Positions 6,922-7,968 of a stretch of 7,968 bases of DNA are shown here, piece by piece. The stretch lies in the NCBI GenBank assembly GCA_026387485.1, contig JAPLLQ010000047.1, forward strand, positions 5,230 to 13,197. The letters run 5' to 3'. Within the stretch, counting starts at the first letter, position 1, and each line of letters starts with the position of its first letter. This DNA is from Candidatus Omnitrophota bacterium. Lineage in GTDB: Bacteria; Omnitrophota; Gorgyraeia; Gygaellales; Profunditerraquicolaceae. Made by a program: the position numbers and the translations under genes. Below the pieces are notes generated by a model. It was not told where the DNA came from. It did not search any database and worked only from the letters and a program-made list of their open reading frames with translations.

Positions 6922-7107
6922 TATAGCCTCGGCGAAAACGTGGCGTCCAAAGCCGTTTTCGGAAAACTGATAAAACTGGTCATGAGATGCATTGTCTAAG
7001 AGATTCTCGAAAACGAGATCAGAGAGTTTACCGGCCGCGATTATTACAAACACGCTGAACAAAACTAGGGACACCTCAATGAGAACGACCCCAAAAGTTT
7101 TCCCTTC
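6922..7107 (+). mobile_element. Remnant of an IS256-family (mutator-type) transposase
   Basis: On the + strand the frame in phase with 6961 reads GKLIKLVMRCIV, stop, EILENEIREFTGRDYYKHAE, stop, GHLNENDPKSF. This matches the N-terminal part of IS256-family transposases, where a helix with V-x-E-x-L-E-x-E-(I/M) precedes LGR/A-x-x-YxR/H-x-E and a (Y/H)RNGY-x-PK motif. Two stops (TAA 6997-6999, TAG 7066-7068) and the loss of the RNGY core show decay. The catalytic DDE domain is absent: the piece ends against the 3' end of the DUF268 gene and begins against the IS3 remnant. Confidence 0.6.
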
Positions 7108-7116
7108 AGCTCGGCA

Positions 7117-7823
7117 TTATCTATTCTTTAAAACAAGAATCGGTTGCCTACATTCATCTTTATCAAATAAATCATCATTAAAACCAAAACTGTCTAAAAG
7201 CTCCCATCCTTTTATTAAGAGTGGAAATCTAATCCGTCCATATATTCTATGTGCATTCCAAACTAAATAATCCCTGCCGATAGGAACCGAAAGATATAAT
7301 ATGCCCTTGGGCTTGATCATTTTCTTTGTATACTGCATTGATTCTAGATCACCTTCCGGATTCAGTCTGTCGCCATATCTACCCAGCCCATTATGTTCAA
7401 ATGACGAAATAGAGAATGCTGCGTCAAAAACAAATGGTTTCTTTCTATACTCGTCTACTGTTAAGACAGTTAAGCGATTGTCTGCTGATATGATTTTATT
7501 ATATTCAAGTTTTTACCGCCCACACTATATTTTTCCAGAGCTTGGTAAAAATAGAGATCCGTCTCTCCATAGTAAAAGGATTTCTTTGCCCTGATCTCGT
7601 TAATAAAAGTAGCTACGCGCTCTTTCGTATAGACCTTAGGCTTAACAGAACTATATGAATCATCCAGATACCACCATGCTAATTTAATGCGCCTATTCAA
7701 AGTATAGCGATTAAACAATTTGAATGGAATAAACAGAGGCGGATGATATTTGCCTCTGATAATTTTGCTAATTGTTTTAAGAATCAAATTACATAGAACC
7801 CTTGCCCGCCTTAATATCTTCAT
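7117..7823 (-). pseudogene. DUF268-family protein, broken by an internal deletion
   Basis: The N-terminal piece (7823 down to about 7513) starts at an ATG and includes KLAWWYLDDSY, FYYGETDLYFYQALEKYSVGGKN. It then runs out of frame and stops at TAA 7470-7472. The C-terminal piece, in another frame from about 7512 to TAA at 7117-7119, reads EYNKIISADNR, LTVDEY, FDAAFSISSFEHNGLGRYGDRLNPEGDLESM, VPIGRDYLVWNAHRIYG and ends LVLKNR; long motif stretches are given only as landmarks. These are DUF268 hallmarks, seen in polysaccharide clusters, with a methyltransferase-like core but unproven function. In intact members roughly 25 residues, including a G-S-x-x-PWYE glycine motif, lie between the GGKN and EYN parts. 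Their loss, with a frame change, indicates a deletion of about 75 bases near 7507-7516. A GTG at 7845-7847 is an alternative start. Confidence 0.78.
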
Positions 7824-7851
7824 CAATCTCGAATACAAATTCCTCACCTTC

Positions 7852-7879
7852 TGACCTTCCTTTCTTTAGTAAACAGGTT
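7852..7879. repeat. Terminal inverted repeat of the right-edge IS3-family element
   Basis: The sequence starting TGACCTTCC at 7852 begins with the TGA-type end usual for IS3-family repeats and lies directly beyond the transposase stop codon. It marks the 3' boundary of the element whose body continues past the right edge. Its partner is outside the window, so the repeat cannot be verified by pairing here. Confidence 0.6.
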
Positions 7880-7880
7880 G

Positions 7881-7968
7881 TTAAGATAGTACCACCTGTT
7901 TTTCGTACTCAAAAGGACTCAAATAGCCAAGTGTTGAATGCGCCCTTTTAGTATTATAATACATTTCA
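7881..7968 (-). CDS. IS3-family transposase (OrfB), C-terminal end only
   Basis: The last 28 codons and TAA (7881-7883) of an IS3-family transposase that enters from beyond the right edge. The frame reads MYYNTKRAHSTLGYLSP then FEYE, the standard end of the rve integrase domain (YN-x-x-R-x-HS-x-LGYLSP-x-x-(F/Y)E). No lesion is present in the visible part, unlike the remnant at 6781-6920, so this element may be younger. The two ends are not the same sequence, so they represent different IS3-family members. It sits 58 bases upstream of the ATG of the DUF268 gene, and its insertion probably displaced that gene's native promoter. Confidence 0.85.
   Translation of the reverse strand, partial: EMYYNTKRAHSTLGYLSPFEYEKQVVLS

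Noticed and set aside
6992..7270. A 92-codon open frame on the + strand
   Set aside because: It runs through the IS256 remnant in the wrong frame and antisense across the DUF268 3' end; its low-complexity translation resembles no family.

Overview
This window is a low-G+C stretch of a bacterial surface-polysaccharide (O-antigen or capsule type) locus. Every polysaccharide gene lies on the minus strand, so the operon reads from high to low coordinates. A Wzm/Wzt ABC exporter whose Wzt carries a carbohydrate-recognition domain points to a Gram-negative-type envelope. I cannot name the genus; GTG and TTG starts are common and Shine-Dalgarno sequences are mostly weak.

Layout from the right edge, in the direction of transcription. 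(1) 7852-7968: the 3' end of an IS3-family element, with its terminal inverted repeat and the last codons of its transposase. (2) 7117-7823: a DUF268-type gene broken by an internal out-of-frame deletion. (3) 6781-7116: two old transposase remnants in opposite orientations, an IS256-family fragment on + and an IS3-family C-terminus on -. (4) 6645-6673: a good sigma70-like promoter facing the operon. (5) wzm (5716-6579) and wzt (4889-5713). The Wzt carbohydrate-binding domain sits just downstream in the -1 frame (4467-4892), separated by a one-base frame change at a run of six A. (6) 3598-4374: a zinc-ribbon SAM-methyltransferase pseudogene with four lesions. (7) Two intact genes joined stop-to-start: a class I SAM methyltransferase (2939-3589) and a family 2 glycosyltransferase (1922-2938). 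(8) A 332-bp gap without a recognisable gene. (9) An FkbM-type methyltransferase (942-1589) cut short by a TAA at the edge of a run of 16 A; its missing C-terminus remains in frame downstream (831-941). (10) 3-827: a complete protein that looks like a glycosyltransferase of unassigned family.

How it fits together: glycosyltransferases build the glycan, methyltransferases may modify sugars or cap the chain end, Wzt recognises the finished or capped chain, and Wzm exports it. The main observation is erosion. Four of the eight polysaccharide genes are interrupted, by different lesion types, and the locus is flanked and interrupted by insertion-sequence debris. Some interruptions look old (the 3598-4374 methyltransferase). 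Others look very recent, or could be recoding or sequence error (wzt and the FkbM gene). I see no CRISPR array, tRNA, rRNA or obviously new defence or mobile system.
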